A DNA stretch of 64,000 bases from Pandoraea apista (GCF_001465595.2 NZ_CP013481.2:4588001-4652000), one strand, 5' to 3'. Positions 36,087 through 46,301 are shown, counted from the first letter of the stretch. Notes: generated from the letters alone by a model not told the origin. Numbers and translations are program-made.

Positions 36087-37073
36087 ATGTCCTCGCACGA
36101 CGATCTTCCGACGCCACCTCCGGCAACGCCTCTGCGGCCCGCCGGACCGGTGACAGGTGTGTCGGGACATGTGAGGCATGCCATCGCCATGCGGCTGGTG
36201 AGCCTGACCTCAGGCCCCGGCGCGCCGCGTCTGAACTACGATACCCCGGCCGGCGATCCCGGCCTGTTCGGCCCCGATGCCGCTTGCTGGCATGTCCACG
36301 GCGACTTCACTTCGATGATGATCGGCGGCATCAGCGCGTTATTACTGCAATCGCTGCATCCGCTCGCGATGGCCGGTGTCTGGGATCATTCGACCTTCCG
36401 GCAGGACGTGATCGGCCGCTTGCGCCGCACGGCAACGTTCATTGGCGGCACAACGTTCGGCAACACCGCCGATGCCGAAGCGCTGCTCGAACGTGTGCGA
36501 CGAATCCATTTGCAGGTCAAGGGCACTGCGCCCGATGGCCGTCCCTATGCGGCTTACGACCCCGACCTGCTGACGTGGGTTCATGTGGCCGAGACGTCGA
36601 GCTTTCTGCGCAGCTATCTCGTCTACAAGAATCCGGCGTTCGCGCGCACTGAGCAGGACCGCTACTACGCGGAAGTCTCCCGTATCGCCGTGGCCCTGGG
36701 CGCACGCGATGTGCCGATGAGTGTGTCGCAGATCGACGAGTATCTTGCTGCAATGCGCCCCGCGTTATGTGCGAGCGAGCGCACCGAGGAAGTCGTGCGC
36801 GTGTTGCGCAATCTGCCTGCCCCGTTTGCGGGTGCGCGCATGTTCAGTGGATTGTTGTTCCGGGCGGGAATCGATCTGTTGCCGGACTGGTCGCAGGCGA
36901 TGCTCGGTTTCGACGCGCAGTCGATGATGCGCCGCCTCACGTTACGTCCTGCCGTGCGTCACATGGCGCAGGTCGCGCGCTGGTCCATGCGCAACAGTGT
37001 GGCCCACCGGGCGCGGCGTCGCGCGCTGGCAAGCCCCGATGTCACTGTCGTGCAACCATCGCTGGAGCGCTGA
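36087..37073 (+). CDS. MpaB-like (DUF2236) oxygenase family protein
   Basis: A 328-residue protein of the family that includes latex-clearing protein and MpaB. Family features include LLLQSLHPLAMAGVWDHS (His residues that bind a haem or metal in relatives), the TATFIGGTTFG stretch and DLLTWVHVAETSSFL. It begins with a disordered Pro-rich segment of about 25 residues. No signal peptide is clear. The gene follows ruvB by 32 bases in the same direction, without functional relation I can name. Confidence 0.85.
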   Translation: MSSHDDLPTPPPATPLRPAGPVTGVSGHVRHAIAMRLVSLTSGPGAPRLNYDTPAGDPGLFGPDAACWHVHGDFTSMMIGGISALLLQSLHPLAMAGVWDHSTFRQDVIGRLRRTATFIGGTTFGNTADAEALLERVRRIHLQVKGTAPDGRPYAAYDPDLLTWVHVAETSSFLRSYLVYKNPAFARTEQDRYYAEVSRIAVALGARDVPMSVSQIDEYLAAMRPALCASERTEEVVRVLRNLPAPFAGARMFSGLLFRAGIDLLPDWSQAMLGFDAQSMMRRLTLRPAVRHMAQVARWSMRNSVAHRARRRALASPDVTVVQPSLER

Positions 37074-37157
37074 AGAAAAGACGCCAGCGGATTGGCGCAC
37101 CGTTGTCACGTCGTCACTACGCCGCCACGCGCAGCAGCGCGGCGCACAAGCCAACGC

Positions 37158-37874
37158 CTATACCACGCGGGGATCGACGCGATCCGTGGCCGAGGCGGAA
37201 ACACCCCCGAGCTTATCGTTGCTTTCATCACGCACCGCGTCGTCCAGATGCGTGACATCTCCCCAGCTCAGCACATGCCAACGCGCACCGTCATAAGCCA
37301 GACGGTTCACGCTCGCATTGAGCAGCGGATAGGCGCGCGGTTCGGAGAGTGCCAGTCCCGTCGCCAACCGATAGCAGCAGTCGAGCACCCCACCGTGCGC
37401 CACGAGCGCCAGATGCTGGCCCGCGTGGTCGCGCAGCAGTTGTGCCACGAAATCCGTAATGCGGGTATAGAAGCCCCGCATCGACTCGCCACCGGGAATC
37501 ACGAAATCCGGATCGCGGCTCTGCCACCGCGAATAGTCCTGCGCAAATGCCACCTGAATCTCGTCGGGCACAAGGGTCTCGAAAATCCCGTAGTGCCGCT
37601 CCCGCAGGCTCGCCGTGCGCACGAGCGGCAAGCCGCAGGCGTGCGCAACAGGCGCGGCCGTCTGCACCGCACGCTGCAAATCGCTCGTGAGCACTTGATC
37701 GAATACCCGGCCATGCGCCGCGACCTCGCGCGCGATGCGCTCCCCCAGCAAGACCGCCTGACGCTCGCCCTCGGTCGAGAGTGCAATGTCCGTGTGTCCC
37801 TGAATCCGTTTGACGCGGTTCCAGTCGGTCTCGCCGTGGCGAATCAAAGTGAGGGTGGTGGTCGTACCGGTCAT
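37158..37874 (-). CDS. Histidine phosphatase family protein (GpmB-like)
   Basis: A 238-residue phosphoglycerate-mutase-like phosphatase. The catalytic RHG motif is LIRHGETDWN (about 10-19), the acid residue lies in LRERHYGIFE, and the second His is in VAHGGVLDC. Such proteins dephosphorylate small phosphoesters; the substrate is not evident. The last 15 residues are extra. It is convergent with the MpaB-like gene. Confidence 0.9.
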   Translation of the reverse strand: MTGTTTTLTLIRHGETDWNRVKRIQGHTDIALSTEGERQAVLLGERIAREVAAHGRVFDQVLTSDLQRAVQTAAPVAHACGLPLVRTASLRERHYGIFETLVPDEIQVAFAQDYSRWQSRDPDFVIPGGESMRGFYTRITDFVAQLLRDHAGQHLALVAHGGVLDCCYRLATGLALSEPRAYPLLNASVNRLAYDGARWHVLSWGDVTHLDDAVRDESNDKLGGVSASATDRVDPRVV

Positions 37875-37929
37875 CGATGCGAGTGCGTCTTGCGCGAGTC
37901 CAGAGGAAATGAGTAGCCGGCGGGCGCCG

Positions 37930-38559
37930 TCAGGCAGCCTTCGGATTGAGCGTATAAGTGCCGGTCACGCTGGCACTGCCCAGCACATGCGGCTTGATCG
38001 CAGCGAGCACGTCGTCGCCACCGAAGCGGCCCTCGAGCGGTACGCGGGCGATGTCGAGCGCGTACACGGTGAAGTGGTAGTGATGCACGATCGTGTCGTT
38101 CCACGGCGGGCACGGGCCATCGTAGCCGTAGTAATCGCCCTTCATGGCGTCGTCGCCCGCAAACCATGCGGTGTAGTCGTTCACACCGTGGCGCATGCCG
38201 TCGAGCGCGTCGGGGCCGAACTTGCCGCGCGGCGTGACGTGATTGCTGTGGCTTGCTGCCGGGATCTCCGACACCGATGCCGGCACATCGACGAGCACCC
38301 AGTGGTAGAAGTCGACACGCGGCAGGTCTGCCGGCACTTCACGGCCTTCCTTGTTGACATCGTCACCCTGGCTCGGCACGTCGCTGTCGGTACAGATCAC
38401 GACAAACGAACGCGTACCGGCAGGCACGTCCGACCAGGCCAGATGGGGATTCTTGTTCTGCGACAGCGCGACATGCGACTGCGCATCCGGTTTGCCAAAG
38501 GCGAACTGTGCATCCATCGCCGAATTTGCGGCAAACGAGTCACTCCAGACTTTCATCAC
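37930..38559 (-). CDS. YbhB/YbcL family PEBP-like protein
   Basis: A 209-residue phosphatidylethanolamine-binding-fold protein. HWVLVDVPASVSEIP and the anion-pocket stretch YDGPCPPWNDTIVHHYHFTVYALD match the bacterial Raf-kinase-inhibitor-like group. The function in bacteria is not established. The start may be M1 or M2. It lies 55 bases upstream of the phosphatase gene in the same direction. Confidence 0.9.
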   Translation of the reverse strand: MMKVWSDSFAANSAMDAQFAFGKPDAQSHVALSQNKNPHLAWSDVPAGTRSFVVICTDSDVPSQGDDVNKEGREVPADLPRVDFYHWVLVDVPASVSEIPAASHSNHVTPRGKFGPDALDGMRHGVNDYTAWFAGDDAMKGDYYGYDGPCPPWNDTIVHHYHFTVYALDIARVPLEGRFGGDDVLAAIKPHVLGSASVTGTYTLNPKAA

Positions 38560-38721
38560 ATTCTCCCAAGCATTGTTTCGGAACCCGACGACGGTATCAC
38601 ACCGATGCGAATCGCGTGCACTAGGCCACGCACATCAGGACGATTCCGAGCGATTTTCGGGATAAGACGGAAAGACATGCGGCGCGAACAGCGCCGCCCG
38701 GCGCCATGCCGCCAAAGCGTG

Positions 38722-39189
38722 TCAGAGCGCGTCGGGACGCGTCTGAAGCCAGAACGTGACCGGCCCGTCGTTCACGAGCGAGACACGCATGTGCGCGCCG
38801 AACTCGCCCGTTTCCACGATGGGATGGCGCGCGCGCGCCTGCGTCACGAAATGATCGAAGAGCCGCTTGCCGTCGGCCGGACTCGCTGCCGGCGTGAAAC
38901 TCGGACGCGTGCCGCTGTTGGTGTCGGCCGCCAGCGTGAACTGCGAGACGAGCAGCAGGCCGCCCGCCGCCCCGTTACCGTCGAGGCTCGACACGCTGCG
39001 GTTCATCTTGCCCGCCTCGTCCGAGAACACGCGATAGCCGAGTAGCTTGGCGAGCAACCTGTCGGCGCTCGCCTCGGTGTCGCCACGCTCCGCGCACACC
39101 AGTGCGAGCAGGCCGGGACCAATGGCGCCGACGGTACGGCCATCGACCGTCACCGCGGCTTCGAGCACACGTTGGATGAGCGCGATCAT
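38722..39189 (-). CDS. dtd: D-aminoacyl-tRNA deacylase
   Basis: A 155-residue chirality-proofreading enzyme removing D-amino acids from tRNA. It begins [17 protein letters not shown] and has both family motifs: the [17 protein letters not shown] region and the Gly-cisPro-containing [11 protein letters not shown] at the C-terminus. It lies 40 bases after tyrS; D-Tyr-tRNA is a known substrate, so the pairing makes sense. Confidence 0.96.
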   Translation of the reverse strand: MIALIQRVLEAAVTVDGRTVGAIGPGLLALVCAERGDTEASADRLLAKLLGYRVFSDEAGKMNRSVSSLDGNGAAGGLLLVSQFTLAADTNSGTRPSFTPAASPADGKRLFDHFVTQARARHPIVETGEFGAHMRVSLVNDGPVTFWLQTRPDAL

Positions 39190-39229
39190 CGCGAGAAACG
39201 CGTCAGCGAGGGCACTGGGCCAACGACGC

Positions 39230-40474
39230 TCAGGCGAGCGTCACGCGGGCAAAGCGGCGCTTGCCCACTTGCACGACGTAGGTACCGGCATCAATCTTCG
39301 CGCCCTTGTCGGACACAGCCTCGCCGTCGATGCGCACACCGCCCTGTTCGATGTTGCGGTTGGCCTCCGATGTCGACGGCACCAGCCCCGCCTGTTTGAG
39401 CAGTTGCGCAATGCCCAGCGGCGCGCCGTCGAGGGAGACTTCCGGAATATCGTCCGGCACGCCGCCCCTGGCACGCGCGTTGAAGTCCTCGAGCGCACGC
39501 TCGGCATCGGCCTGCGAGTGGAAACGCGCCACGATCTCCTGCGCGAGCAGCACCTTCACGTCGCGCGGATTGCGCCCCCCTTCCACGTCCTTGCGCAGTT
39601 GGGCGATCGCTTCGAGCGAGCGGAACGAGAGCAACTCGTAATAGCGCCACATCAGATCGTCGGAGATGCTCATGAGCTTGCCGAACATTTCGCTCGGCTT
39701 CTCGCTGATGCCCACATAGTTGCCCTTGGACTTCGACATCTTCTCGACACCGTCCAGCCCTTCGAGCAACGGCATCGTCAGAATGCACTGCGGCTCCTGA
39801 CCGTACTGCTTTTGCAACTCGCGGCCCACCAGCAGGTTGAACTTCTGGTCCGTACCGCCCAGTTCCAGATCCGACTCCAGCGCCACCGAGTCGTACCCCT
39901 GCATGAGCGGGTAGAGGAATTCGTGGATGGCGATGGGCACGCCGCCCTGGAAACGCTTCGTGAAGTCCTCACGCTCGAGCATGCGCGCCATGGTGTAGCG
40001 CGACGCGAGCTTGATCATGCCGTCGGCGCCCAGCTTCATCGACCATTCGCTGTTGTAGCGAATTTCCGTCTTGCTGCGGTCGAGCACGAGAGCGGCCTGC
40101 TCGAAATAGGTCCTGGCGTTCGACTCGATCTGCTCGCGCGTGAGCGGCGGGCGCGTACTGTTGCGGCCCGACGGGTCTCCGATCAGCGACGTGAAATCGC
40201 CGATCAGGAAAATGACCGTATGCCCCAGATCCTGCAACTGGCGCATTTTGTTGAGCACCACGGTATGACCGATATGGATGTCCGGGGCCGTCGGGTCGAG
40301 ACCCAGCTTGATGCGCAGCGGCTTGCCGGTCGCTTCGCTGCGCGCCAGCTTTTGCAGGAACTCCTCTTCCACGAGAAGCTCGTCGCAACCGCGCTTGGCG
40401 ATCGCCAGAGCGGCCCGCGCAGCATCGGTCACGGGGTACTTCTTTTCCGAGGTGAGTGCGTGTTCACTTGTCAT
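39230..40474 (-). CDS. tyrS: Tyrosine-tRNA ligase
   Basis: A 414-residue class I synthetase of the TyrZ-like group. The HIGH motif is [11 protein letters not shown] (about 63-73) and the KMSKS loop is [13 protein letters not shown] (near 240). A C-terminal S4 RNA-binding domain (about 345-410) ends the protein. Divergent from the M23 peptidase gene, with about 200 bases between. Confidence 0.97.
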   Translation of the reverse strand: MTSEHALTSEKKYPVTDAARAALAIAKRGCDELLVEEEFLQKLARSEATGKPLRIKLGLDPTAPDIHIGHTVVLNKMRQLQDLGHTVIFLIGDFTSLIGDPSGRNSTRPPLTREQIESNARTYFEQAALVLDRSKTEIRYNSEWSMKLGADGMIKLASRYTMARMLEREDFTKRFQGGVPIAIHEFLYPLMQGYDSVALESDLELGGTDQKFNLLVGRELQKQYGQEPQCILTMPLLEGLDGVEKMSKSKGNYVGISEKPSEMFGKLMSISDDLMWRYYELLSFRSLEAIAQLRKDVEGGRNPRDVKVLLAQEIVARFHSQADAERALEDFNARARGGVPDDIPEVSLDGAPLGIAQLLKQAGLVPSTSEANRNIEQGGVRIDGEAVSDKGAKIDAGTYVVQVGKRRFARVTLA

Positions 40475-40546
40475 AACATCGTTGTCCAGACTCGCTCAGG
40501 GTTTCCCTTAAACAGTCAGTAAAGGCGGAGGCAGCGGCGCGTCTGC

Positions 40547-40672
40547 TATAATCGCCGCTCAATTCTCGGCTCGGGCCGAAGCGACGCCGGGTTGCCCCGG
40601 AATTCCGGCAGGCATCTCGAAGCATGTCGCTCCGCCCGGGCTTTTTTCGTAAGTTGCGCAGAATTTTACGTG
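40547..40672 (+). promoter_or_regulatory. Promoter and structured leader of the M23 peptidase gene
   Basis: A perfect -10 box TATAAT lies at 40547-40552, with only a weak -35. The leader of roughly 110 bases contains the palindrome ccggaattccgg (about 40597-40608). Further on comes cccgggc followed by six T (about 40635-40647), which can pair with an upstream gccccgg. This could be a terminator-like attenuator or just a GC-rich leader. Confidence 0.45.
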
Positions 40673-42043
40673 ATGTGGCCCAAACTCCGTGATTTTTTTG
40701 CGCGTGAACTGCTGACCCTGATCGATCCCACGCAGCCGAAGCACCGCCGCAGAAAGGTGCAAATCGTGGCAACGGTCGGTTCGGCCCTGACGTTGGGAAT
40801 GGTGACCGCTTTCGGCGTGGCACCTATGGTGCCCGAAGCGGCGCGCAACGGTGCGAGCGTGACCTTGCCGCTCACCTTCCCGGATCTGGCCAAACAAATT
40901 CAGCAGCTCGACGCGCAGTCCCAGACCTTCATCCACCAGGTGGCGATGCGACGTGGCGAAACCCTTGGCGACATGCTCTCGCGGCTGTCGATCCAGGACC
41001 CCGCCGCCGAGCGCTTCATTCGCGAGAACGCCATCGCCCGGCGTCTGATCGGTGTGCCCGCAGGGCAAGTCGTGCAGGCGGAAACGGACGACGACGGCAA
41101 GCTGGTCTCACTCTCCACGGTTCTCTCCACCGGCAACGCCGCAGCCCAGCAACTGGTGATCGAGCGCAATGACGCCGGCCGCCTGAGCGCGCGCATGGAT
41201 CAGCTCGCCAACGACACCGAATGGGCCATGCGCTCCGGTGCCATTGCAGGCAACTTCTTCACCGCGATGGACGATGCCGGCGTGCCCGACGCGGTCGTCG
41301 CGCAAATGGTGAACATTTTCTCCGGCGTCATCAACTTCCAGCGCGACGTGCGCCGCGGCGACCGATTTCGCATGGTCTATGAAGTGGTCAAGCAGCAGGA
41401 TCGTACGGTTCGCACCGGACGCGTGCTGGCCATCGAGTTCATCAATCAGGGCAAGACACATCAGGCGATCTGGTACGCCGATCCGCAGGGCGCTCCGGAA
41501 GGCGCGTACTACGGTTTCGACGGTCGCAACCTGAAACAGGCATTCCTGCGCACGCCGGTCGAGTTTTCGCGAATTTCGTCGGCATTTGGCGGCCGCGAGC
41601 ATCCGTTCCAGCACAAGTGGAAGAAGCACGAAGGCGTGGATCTGGCAGCCCCGGTCGGCACGCGGGTGTTCGCAGCGGGCGACGGTGTCGTCAAGTTCGT
41701 CGGCAAGCAGAACGGTTACGGCAATCTCGTCGAGATCGATCACGCCGGTAACTATCAGACACGTTACGCCCACCTGTCGGGCTTCGGTCAGGGCATGAAG
41801 CCGGGCACGCGTGTCACGCAGGGTCAGGTCATCGGCTTCGTCGGTCAGACGGGCTGGGCGACAGGCCCGCACCTGCACTACGAACTGCGCTACAAGGGCG
41901 TTCCGCGCGACCCGTTCTCAACCGATGTGGCGGCCGTCGCCCCCCTCACAGGCGCCCGCCTGAAGGTGTTCGACATGTACGCCGAGAACCTGCTCAAGCG
42001 CATCGACCTGATGCGCACCGTGCAAGTCGCCGAGCGCGATTAA
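40673..42043 (+). CDS. M23 family peptidoglycan endopeptidase (MepM-like)
   Basis: A 456-residue protein. An N-terminal membrane anchor or uncleaved signal lies at about 28-50 (IVATVGSALTLGMVTAFGV). A LysM/OapA-like region (about 85-180: RRGETLGDMLSRLSI) precedes the LytM domain (about 300-410). The zinc ligands are in FGGREHPF, KHEGVDLAAP and TGPHLHYEL, with none missing. Such proteins cut peptide cross-links to permit wall growth. ATG 40673 is chosen because the earlier in-frame ATG lies in the leader. anmK follows about 100 bases later. Confidence 0.93.
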   Translation: MWPKLRDFFARELLTLIDPTQPKHRRRKVQIVATVGSALTLGMVTAFGVAPMVPEAARNGASVTLPLTFPDLAKQIQQLDAQSQTFIHQVAMRRGETLGDMLSRLSIQDPAAERFIRENAIARRLIGVPAGQVVQAETDDDGKLVSLSTVLSTGNAAAQQLVIERNDAGRLSARMDQLANDTEWAMRSGAIAGNFFTAMDDAGVPDAVVAQMVNIFSGVINFQRDVRRGDRFRMVYEVVKQQDRTVRTGRVLAIEFINQGKTHQAIWYADPQGAPEGAYYGFDGRNLKQAFLRTPVEFSRISSAFGGREHPFQHKWKKHEGVDLAAPVGTRVFAAGDGVVKFVGKQNGYGNLVEIDHAGNYQTRYAHLSGFGQGMKPGTRVTQGQVIGFVGQTGWATGPHLHYELRYKGVPRDPFSTDVAAVAPLTGARLKVFDMYAENLLKRIDLMRTVQVAERD

Positions 42044-42147
42044 GGTATGCTGGAAACCGCGCTGCGCGGCGCGATATGTGATGCACATGTCTGCCCTGCC
42101 AGCGCGGATTTGATTTCTTCGGCTCTCCGCGCGCTCGCGCTCCGCTC

Positions 42148-43296
42148 ATGACCGACATCGCTCGTCAACCCGCTGCTTCGGATTCCGCTCCCCATTTCAT
42201 CGGCCTGATGTCCGGCACCAGTCTTGACGGTGTCGACGGTGTGCTCGTTGCGTCGGCAACCGGCCGGGTACTCGCGGAAGCCTACCTCCCGTTCCCGAAC
42301 GATCTGCGCGAAACGCTGATGCTGCTGCAAGCCCCTTCGGAGAACGAGTTGCATCGCGAGGCGCTGGCGGCAAACGCACTGGTACGTGTCTATGCCGCGT
42401 GCGTGCGCGAGTTGCTGGCCACCGCCGGATTGCCCGCATCGGCCATTGCCGCCATCGGAGCGCACGGACAGACGATCCGCCATCGTCCGGGCGAATTCGA
42501 CGGCATTGGTTATACGCGCCAGCTCAATGCGCCTGCGCTGCTCGCCGAACTGACCGGTATCGATGTCGTGGCGGACATTCGCAGCCGGGACGTCGCGGCA
42601 GGCGGTCAGGGCGCACCGCTCGTGCCCGCCTACCATCAGGCGATGTTCGCCGAGGCGGGAGAAACGCGCGTCGTCTGCAATCTCGGCGGCATCAGCAACG
42701 TGACGGTCCTGCCTTGCGCGGCGTCCGGTCAGCTGGTCTCCGGCTTCGATTGCGGCCCCGGCAACGCACTGCTCGACGGCTGGGCCACGCGCCATCTCGG
42801 GAAGCCCTACGACGACGGCGGCGCCTGGGGGGCCAGCGGACACATCGACGACGCCCTGCTCGCCGCTCTGCTCAGCGAACCCTACTTCCGCCAGACACCC
42901 CCGAAGAGCACCGGGCGCGACCTGTTCCACGCCAAATGGCTGGACGCGCATCTGGCAGCATTCCCCGGTGTATCGCCGGTGGATGTACAGGCCACGCTCG
43001 TCGCACTGACGGCGCAATGCGTTGCCGACGACGTGTTGCGCTACGCGCCAGACTGCCGGGGCTTTTACGCCTGCGGCGGCGGAACCCGCAACCACGCGCT
43101 CATGCAGGCGATCGCCGCACGTCTGCCCGGCATCAGCGTTGCCACGACCGAAGCCCTCGGCGTGCCGCCGCATCAAGTCGAAGCCCGCGCCTTCGCGTGG
43201 CTCGCGCAGCGCTGCCTGGCCCGGCAGCCCGGCAATCTACCCTCTGTCACCGGCGCGAAAGGTCCGCGCATTCTTGGCGCACTCTACCCGCACTGA
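42148..43296 (+). CDS. anmK: Anhydro-N-acetylmuramic acid kinase
   Basis: A 382-residue kinase for recycling anhMurNAc from peptidoglycan turnover. It has the opening [15 protein letters not shown], the [13 protein letters not shown] stretch, [13 protein letters not shown] and the C-terminal [13 protein letters not shown]. Its position after an M23 endopeptidase gene is a sensible pairing of wall cutting and wall recycling. Confidence 0.95.
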   Translation: MTDIARQPAASDSAPHFIGLMSGTSLDGVDGVLVASATGRVLAEAYLPFPNDLRETLMLLQAPSENELHREALAANALVRVYAACVRELLATAGLPASAIAAIGAHGQTIRHRPGEFDGIGYTRQLNAPALLAELTGIDVVADIRSRDVAAGGQGAPLVPAYHQAMFAEAGETRVVCNLGGISNVTVLPCAASGQLVSGFDCGPGNALLDGWATRHLGKPYDDGGAWGASGHIDDALLAALLSEPYFRQTPPKSTGRDLFHAKWLDAHLAAFPGVSPVDVQATLVALTAQCVADDVLRYAPDCRGFYACGGGTRNHALMQAIAARLPGISVATTEALGVPPHQVEARAFAWLAQRCLARQPGNLPSVTGAKGPRILGALYPH

Positions 43297-43369
43297 ATGA
43301 AGCGACGTGGCGAGCCGGCGGCGACACCCCACGCCACGTCATATCGCTTCACACCGCATCGCGTTAACG

Positions 43370-43398
43370 AGAAAAGGGCCCTTCCGGGCCCTTTCTCT
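43370..43398. terminator. Bidirectional intrinsic terminator
   Basis: An inverted repeat (agaaaagggcc / ggccctttctct) with loop cttccg, between convergent anmK and erpA, with A/T-rich flanks on both sides. Confidence 0.85.
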
Positions 43399-43430
43399 TG
43401 CTACGGTCGGCTAGCGACTGTTCTTGCCGC

Positions 43431-43796
43431 TCAGACCGAGAACGAAGAACCGCAGCCACAGGTCGTGGTTGCGTTCGGGTTCTTGATCACGAACTGCGCG
43501 CCGTTGATGTCTTCCTTGTAGTCAATCTCGGCGCCGACGAGGTATTGATAGCTCATCGAGTCGATCAGCAGCGACACGCCGTTCTTGTCGAGCACGGTAT
43601 CGTCTTCGTTGACGTCCTCATCGAAGGTGAAACCATACTGAAAGCCAGAGCAACCGCCACCCTGCACGAAAACGCGCAGTTTCAGCTCGGCGTTGCCTTC
43701 TTCGTCGATCAGTTGCTTAACTTTGTCCGCGGCGCTGTCGGTAAAGACCAGGAATGCGGGCATTTCCGTGACGGCAGCCTCAAGCGGTGCGTTCAT
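43431..43796 (-). CDS. erpA: Iron-sulfur cluster insertion protein ErpA
   Basis: A 121-residue A-type carrier. The three conserved Cys residues are present: one in [11 protein letters not shown] and two in TTCGCGSSF at the C-terminus. ErpA delivers [4Fe-4S] clusters to target enzymes. Complete by length (E. coli 114 aa) with a seven-residue N-terminal addition. Confidence 0.95.
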   Translation of the reverse strand: MNAPLEAAVTEMPAFLVFTDSAADKVKQLIDEEGNAELKLRVFVQGGGCSGFQYGFTFDEDVNEDDTVLDKNGVSLLIDSMSYQYLVGAEIDYKEDINGAQFVIKNPNATTTCGCGSSFSV

Positions 43797-43893
43797 CGCA
43801 AATCTCCAAAAATCGTTTCGGTACCATTCTAGCCCCTATTCCAAAATTGTGCCGATGGCCGGAAAATCAAGGGCTTAGGAACGGCAAATACCG

Positions 43894-44937
43894 TTACGGC
43901 AGTACGGGAATATGGGTCAACCCCATGTTCTCCGGCAAGCCGAACATCAGGTTCATACACTGCACGCCCTGACCGGACGCGCCCTTGACCAGATTGTCCT
44001 CGACCACGAGGATCACCAGCGTGTCTTCATTGCCCGGGCGATGCACTGCCATGCGGACATAGTTCGATGCGCGCACCCAGCGCGTTTCCGGCATCGAGCC
44101 GGCCGGCAGCACGTCAACGAACGGCTCGCCCGCGTAATACGTCTCGAACAGCGCCTGGAAGTCGGTATCGCGAGCCTCGGGCAGAATCGTCGCGTACAGC
44201 GTCGAGTGAATGCCGCGAATCGTCGGCAGCAGGTGCGGCACGAATGTCAGTCCCACGTCGTAGCCGGCAATCGCCTCGAGCCCCTGCTTGATTTCCGGGT
44301 GATGGCGATGGCCCTTCACGCCGTAAGCCTTGAAGTTGTCGGCCGTCTCTGCGAGGATCAGCGACGTCTCGCCCTTGCGCCCCGCGCCGCTTGCGCCCGA
44401 CTTGGCGTCGGCAATCAGATGCTTCGGATCGACCAGCTTCCGGCCACCCGCGAACAGCGGGGCGTACCCCAGTTGCACGGACGTCGGGTAGCAACCCGGC
44501 AGCCCGATCACACGAGCGCTCTTGATCTGTTCGCGATTGATCTCGGGCAGGCCATACACGGCTTCCTCGAGAATGTCCGGGCAGGCGTGGGGCATGCCGT
44601 ACCACTTTTCGAACGTTGCGATGTCCTTCAGGCGGAAGTCCGCCGCCAGATCGATCACGCGCACACCGGCGGCCAGCAATTCGCGCGCCTGCGCCATGGC
44701 AACGCCATGCGGCGTGGCGAAGAACACCACGTCGCAATCGGTCAGACGGGCATCGTCGGGGGTGCAAAACGCCAGGTCGACACGGCCGCGCAGGTTCGGA
44801 TACATATCAGCGACGAGCGTACCCGCTTCCTTGCGCGAGGTGATCGCCGTCAACTTCACTTCCGGGTGCTGCGCCAGCAAACGGAGCAGCTCCACACCGG
44901 TATAGCCGGTGCCGCCTACGATACCTACCTTGACCAT
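43894..44937 (-). CDS. argC: N-acetyl-gamma-glutamyl-phosphate reductase
   Basis: A 347-residue arginine-synthesis enzyme. It begins [21 protein letters not shown] (ATG 44937; a TTG two codons upstream is rejected). The catalytic Cys is in [13 protein letters not shown], and the His in [12 protein letters not shown]. Gene order argC next to rpsI-rplM and erpA is common in Burkholderiales. Confidence 0.96.
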   Translation of the reverse strand: MVKVGIVGGTGYTGVELLRLLAQHPEVKLTAITSRKEAGTLVADMYPNLRGRVDLAFCTPDDARLTDCDVVFFATPHGVAMAQARELLAAGVRVIDLAADFRLKDIATFEKWYGMPHACPDILEEAVYGLPEINREQIKSARVIGLPGCYPTSVQLGYAPLFAGGRKLVDPKHLIADAKSGASGAGRKGETSLILAETADNFKAYGVKGHRHHPEIKQGLEAIAGYDVGLTFVPHLLPTIRGIHSTLYATILPEARDTDFQALFETYYAGEPFVDVLPAGSMPETRWVRASNYVRMAVHRPGNEDTLVILVVEDNLVKGASGQGVQCMNLMFGLPENMGLTHIPVLP

Positions 44938-45053
44938 GTCCAACCCCTTTCAATCGGAACCGCGATTCTATCAAGCTTCCACGACGCGCGTGAGACGGCG
45001 ACGCACCGGGCGCGACACCGTTTCATGCAGGCAAAACGCGGCGAGAAAAGAAA

Positions 45054-45076
45054 AAAGGCCGCGCGAGGCGGCCTTT
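45054..45076 (-). terminator. Terminator of the rplM-rpsI operon
   Basis: A hairpin with stem ggccgc/gcggcc extended by A-T pairs, with T residues after it on the minus strand, about 45 bases after the rpsI stop. Confidence 0.85.
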
Positions 45077-45119
45077 CTCTGCACCTGCCAGAGACAGATG
45101 CCAACAAGCACTCGTGCGA

Positions 45120-45515
45120 TTAACGCTTCGAGAATTGCTTGCGACGGCGGGCCTTGTGCAGACCAACCTTCTTACGTTCGACTTCACGGGCGTCGCGGGT
45201 AACGAAGCCTGCGGTCGACAGCGTCGGCTTGAGCGTCGCGTCGTAGTCGATCAGTGCGCGGGTGATACCGTGACGAACCGCACCGGCCTGACCCGTTTCA
45301 CCACCGCCCGAAACGTTGACCTTGATGTCGAACGTTTCAGCGTGGTTGGTCAGTTCGAGCGGCTGACGAACGATCATCAGCGACGTTTCACGAGCGAAGT
45401 ACTCTTTGATCGGCTTGCCATTGACGACGATGTCGCCCTTGCCAGCCTTGATGAACACACGAGCAACTGCACTCTTGCGACGGCCGGTGCCGTAATTCCA
45501 ATCGTTTTTGAACAT
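45120..45515 (-). CDS. rpsI: 30S ribosomal protein S9 (uS9)
   Basis: A 131-residue protein with [15 protein letters not shown] at the start, the central [12 protein letters not shown], and the classic C-terminal [17 protein letters not shown] whose tail reaches the P-site tRNA. Nine bases after rplM, the standard pair. Confidence 0.98.
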   Translation of the reverse strand: MFKNDWNYGTGRRKSAVARVFIKAGKGDIVVNGKPIKEYFARETSLMIVRQPLELTNHAETFDIKVNVSGGGETGQAGAVRHGITRALIDYDATLKPTLSTAGFVTRDAREVERKKVGLHKARRRKQFSKR

Positions 45516-45524
45516 GGCTGGCCC

Positions 45525-45953
45525 TTAGATCTCGAGCGACTTCGGTTGCTGCGCTTCGTGCGGATGATTGCCGTCGGCGTAAACCTTCAGCTTCTTGATC
45601 ATCGCATAGCCCAACGGACCCTTCGGCAGCATGCCCTTCACAGCTTTCTCGAGCGCACGGCCCGGGAAACGCTCTTGCATCTTGCCAAACGTGGTTTCGT
45701 AGATACCGCCCGGGTAACCCGTGTGACGGTAGTACTTCTTGTCGGTTTGCTTCGTGCCGGTAACTTTCAACTTGGCAGCATTGACGATGATGATGTAATC
45801 ACCCGTGTCAACGTGCGGCGTGAATTCCGGTTTGTGTTTGCCGCGCAGACGGCGTGCCACTTCGCTGGCGACACGGCCGAGGACTTTGTCCGTCGCGTCA
45901 ATCACAAACCATTCGCGCGTCACCTCTGCCGGCTTAGCGGAAAACGTCTTCAT
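45525..45953 (-). CDS. rplM: 50S ribosomal protein L13 (uL13)
   Basis: A 142-residue protein with [20 protein letters not shown] near the start and the [19 protein letters not shown] stretch near the end. First gene of the rplM-rpsI operon. Confidence 0.98.
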   Translation of the reverse strand: MKTFSAKPAEVTREWFVIDATDKVLGRVASEVARRLRGKHKPEFTPHVDTGDYIIIVNAAKLKVTGTKQTDKKYYRHTGYPGGIYETTFGKMQERFPGRALEKAVKGMLPKGPLGYAMIKKLKVYADGNHPHEAQQPKSLEI

Positions 45954-46106
45954 GATCGATCCAAATAAAATGCGTTTGCCCCATTAACACCAACTTCCTG
46001 CTTGTCTGCCGGCCGCGTCCTTACGATTTTGTGTCGCATGGCGCAGTCCTGTGCTTGCAGGCTCTCCCTGATGCTTTTTCCGTGGGCATTCCCGGAAAAG
46101 CCGTTG

Positions 46107-46136
46107 ATTATACAGAAAAAAGCACCCCCCGGTAAA
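46107..46136 (-). promoter_or_regulatory. Promoter of rplM-rpsI
   Basis: On the minus strand a TTTACC -35 (46136-46131) and a perfect TATAAT -10 (46112-46107) are separated by 18 bases. The leader to the rplM ATG would be about 145 bases, long enough for regulation, but no L13-type structure was recognised. Confidence 0.7.
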
Positions 46137-46168
46137 CCGTCGCAGGTAAACCGCGATTCCGGCGGGAC

Positions 46169-46201
46169 AAAAAAAAAACCCGAACCTCATGGGTCCGGGT
46201 T
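46169..46201 (-). terminator. Intrinsic terminator of the candidate small RNA
   Basis: On the minus strand aacccggaccc pairs with gaggttcgggtt (one mismatch in a ten-pair stem) and is followed by about ten T. It faces away from rplM and cannot serve OsmC, which is on the other strand, so it must belong to a minus-strand transcript between them. Confidence 0.85.
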
Positions 46202-46266
46202 AAATCCACCAAAGGAGGAGGGTGGAGGAGACACTTGCAGGATTGCTGTGAAGCACAACAACCAAT
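46170..46266 (-). ncRNA. Candidate small regulatory RNA with anti-Shine-Dalgarno loop
   Basis: An unannotated transcript of about 97 nt inferred from signals. A promoter lies at 46301-46273. RNA from about 46266 folds into three hairpins: a 5' one (UUGUUGUG / CACAGCAA); a middle one with stem UCCACC/GGUGGA (46226-46221 with 46210-46205) and loop CUCCUCCUUU; and a terminator stem followed by ten U. The loop is the exact complement of an extended ribosome-binding site, and a second CUCC run flanks it. Such loops occur in Hfq-dependent small RNAs that block translation of many messages; related C-rich designs are known in Burkholderia and Neisseria. It could also be the leader or tail of something unseen, but no credible protein is encoded. 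Confidence 0.65.
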
Positions 46267-46272
46267 GACTGA

Positions 46273-46301
46273 AGTCTAGCAAATCAGATTGTGCGACGCA
46301 A
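46273..46301 (-). promoter_or_regulatory. Promoter of the candidate small RNA
   Basis: TTGCGT (46301-46296) and TAGACT (46278-46273) on the minus strand with the ideal 17-base spacer. The surrounding 200 bases are markedly AT-rich compared with the rest of the window. Confidence 0.65.
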
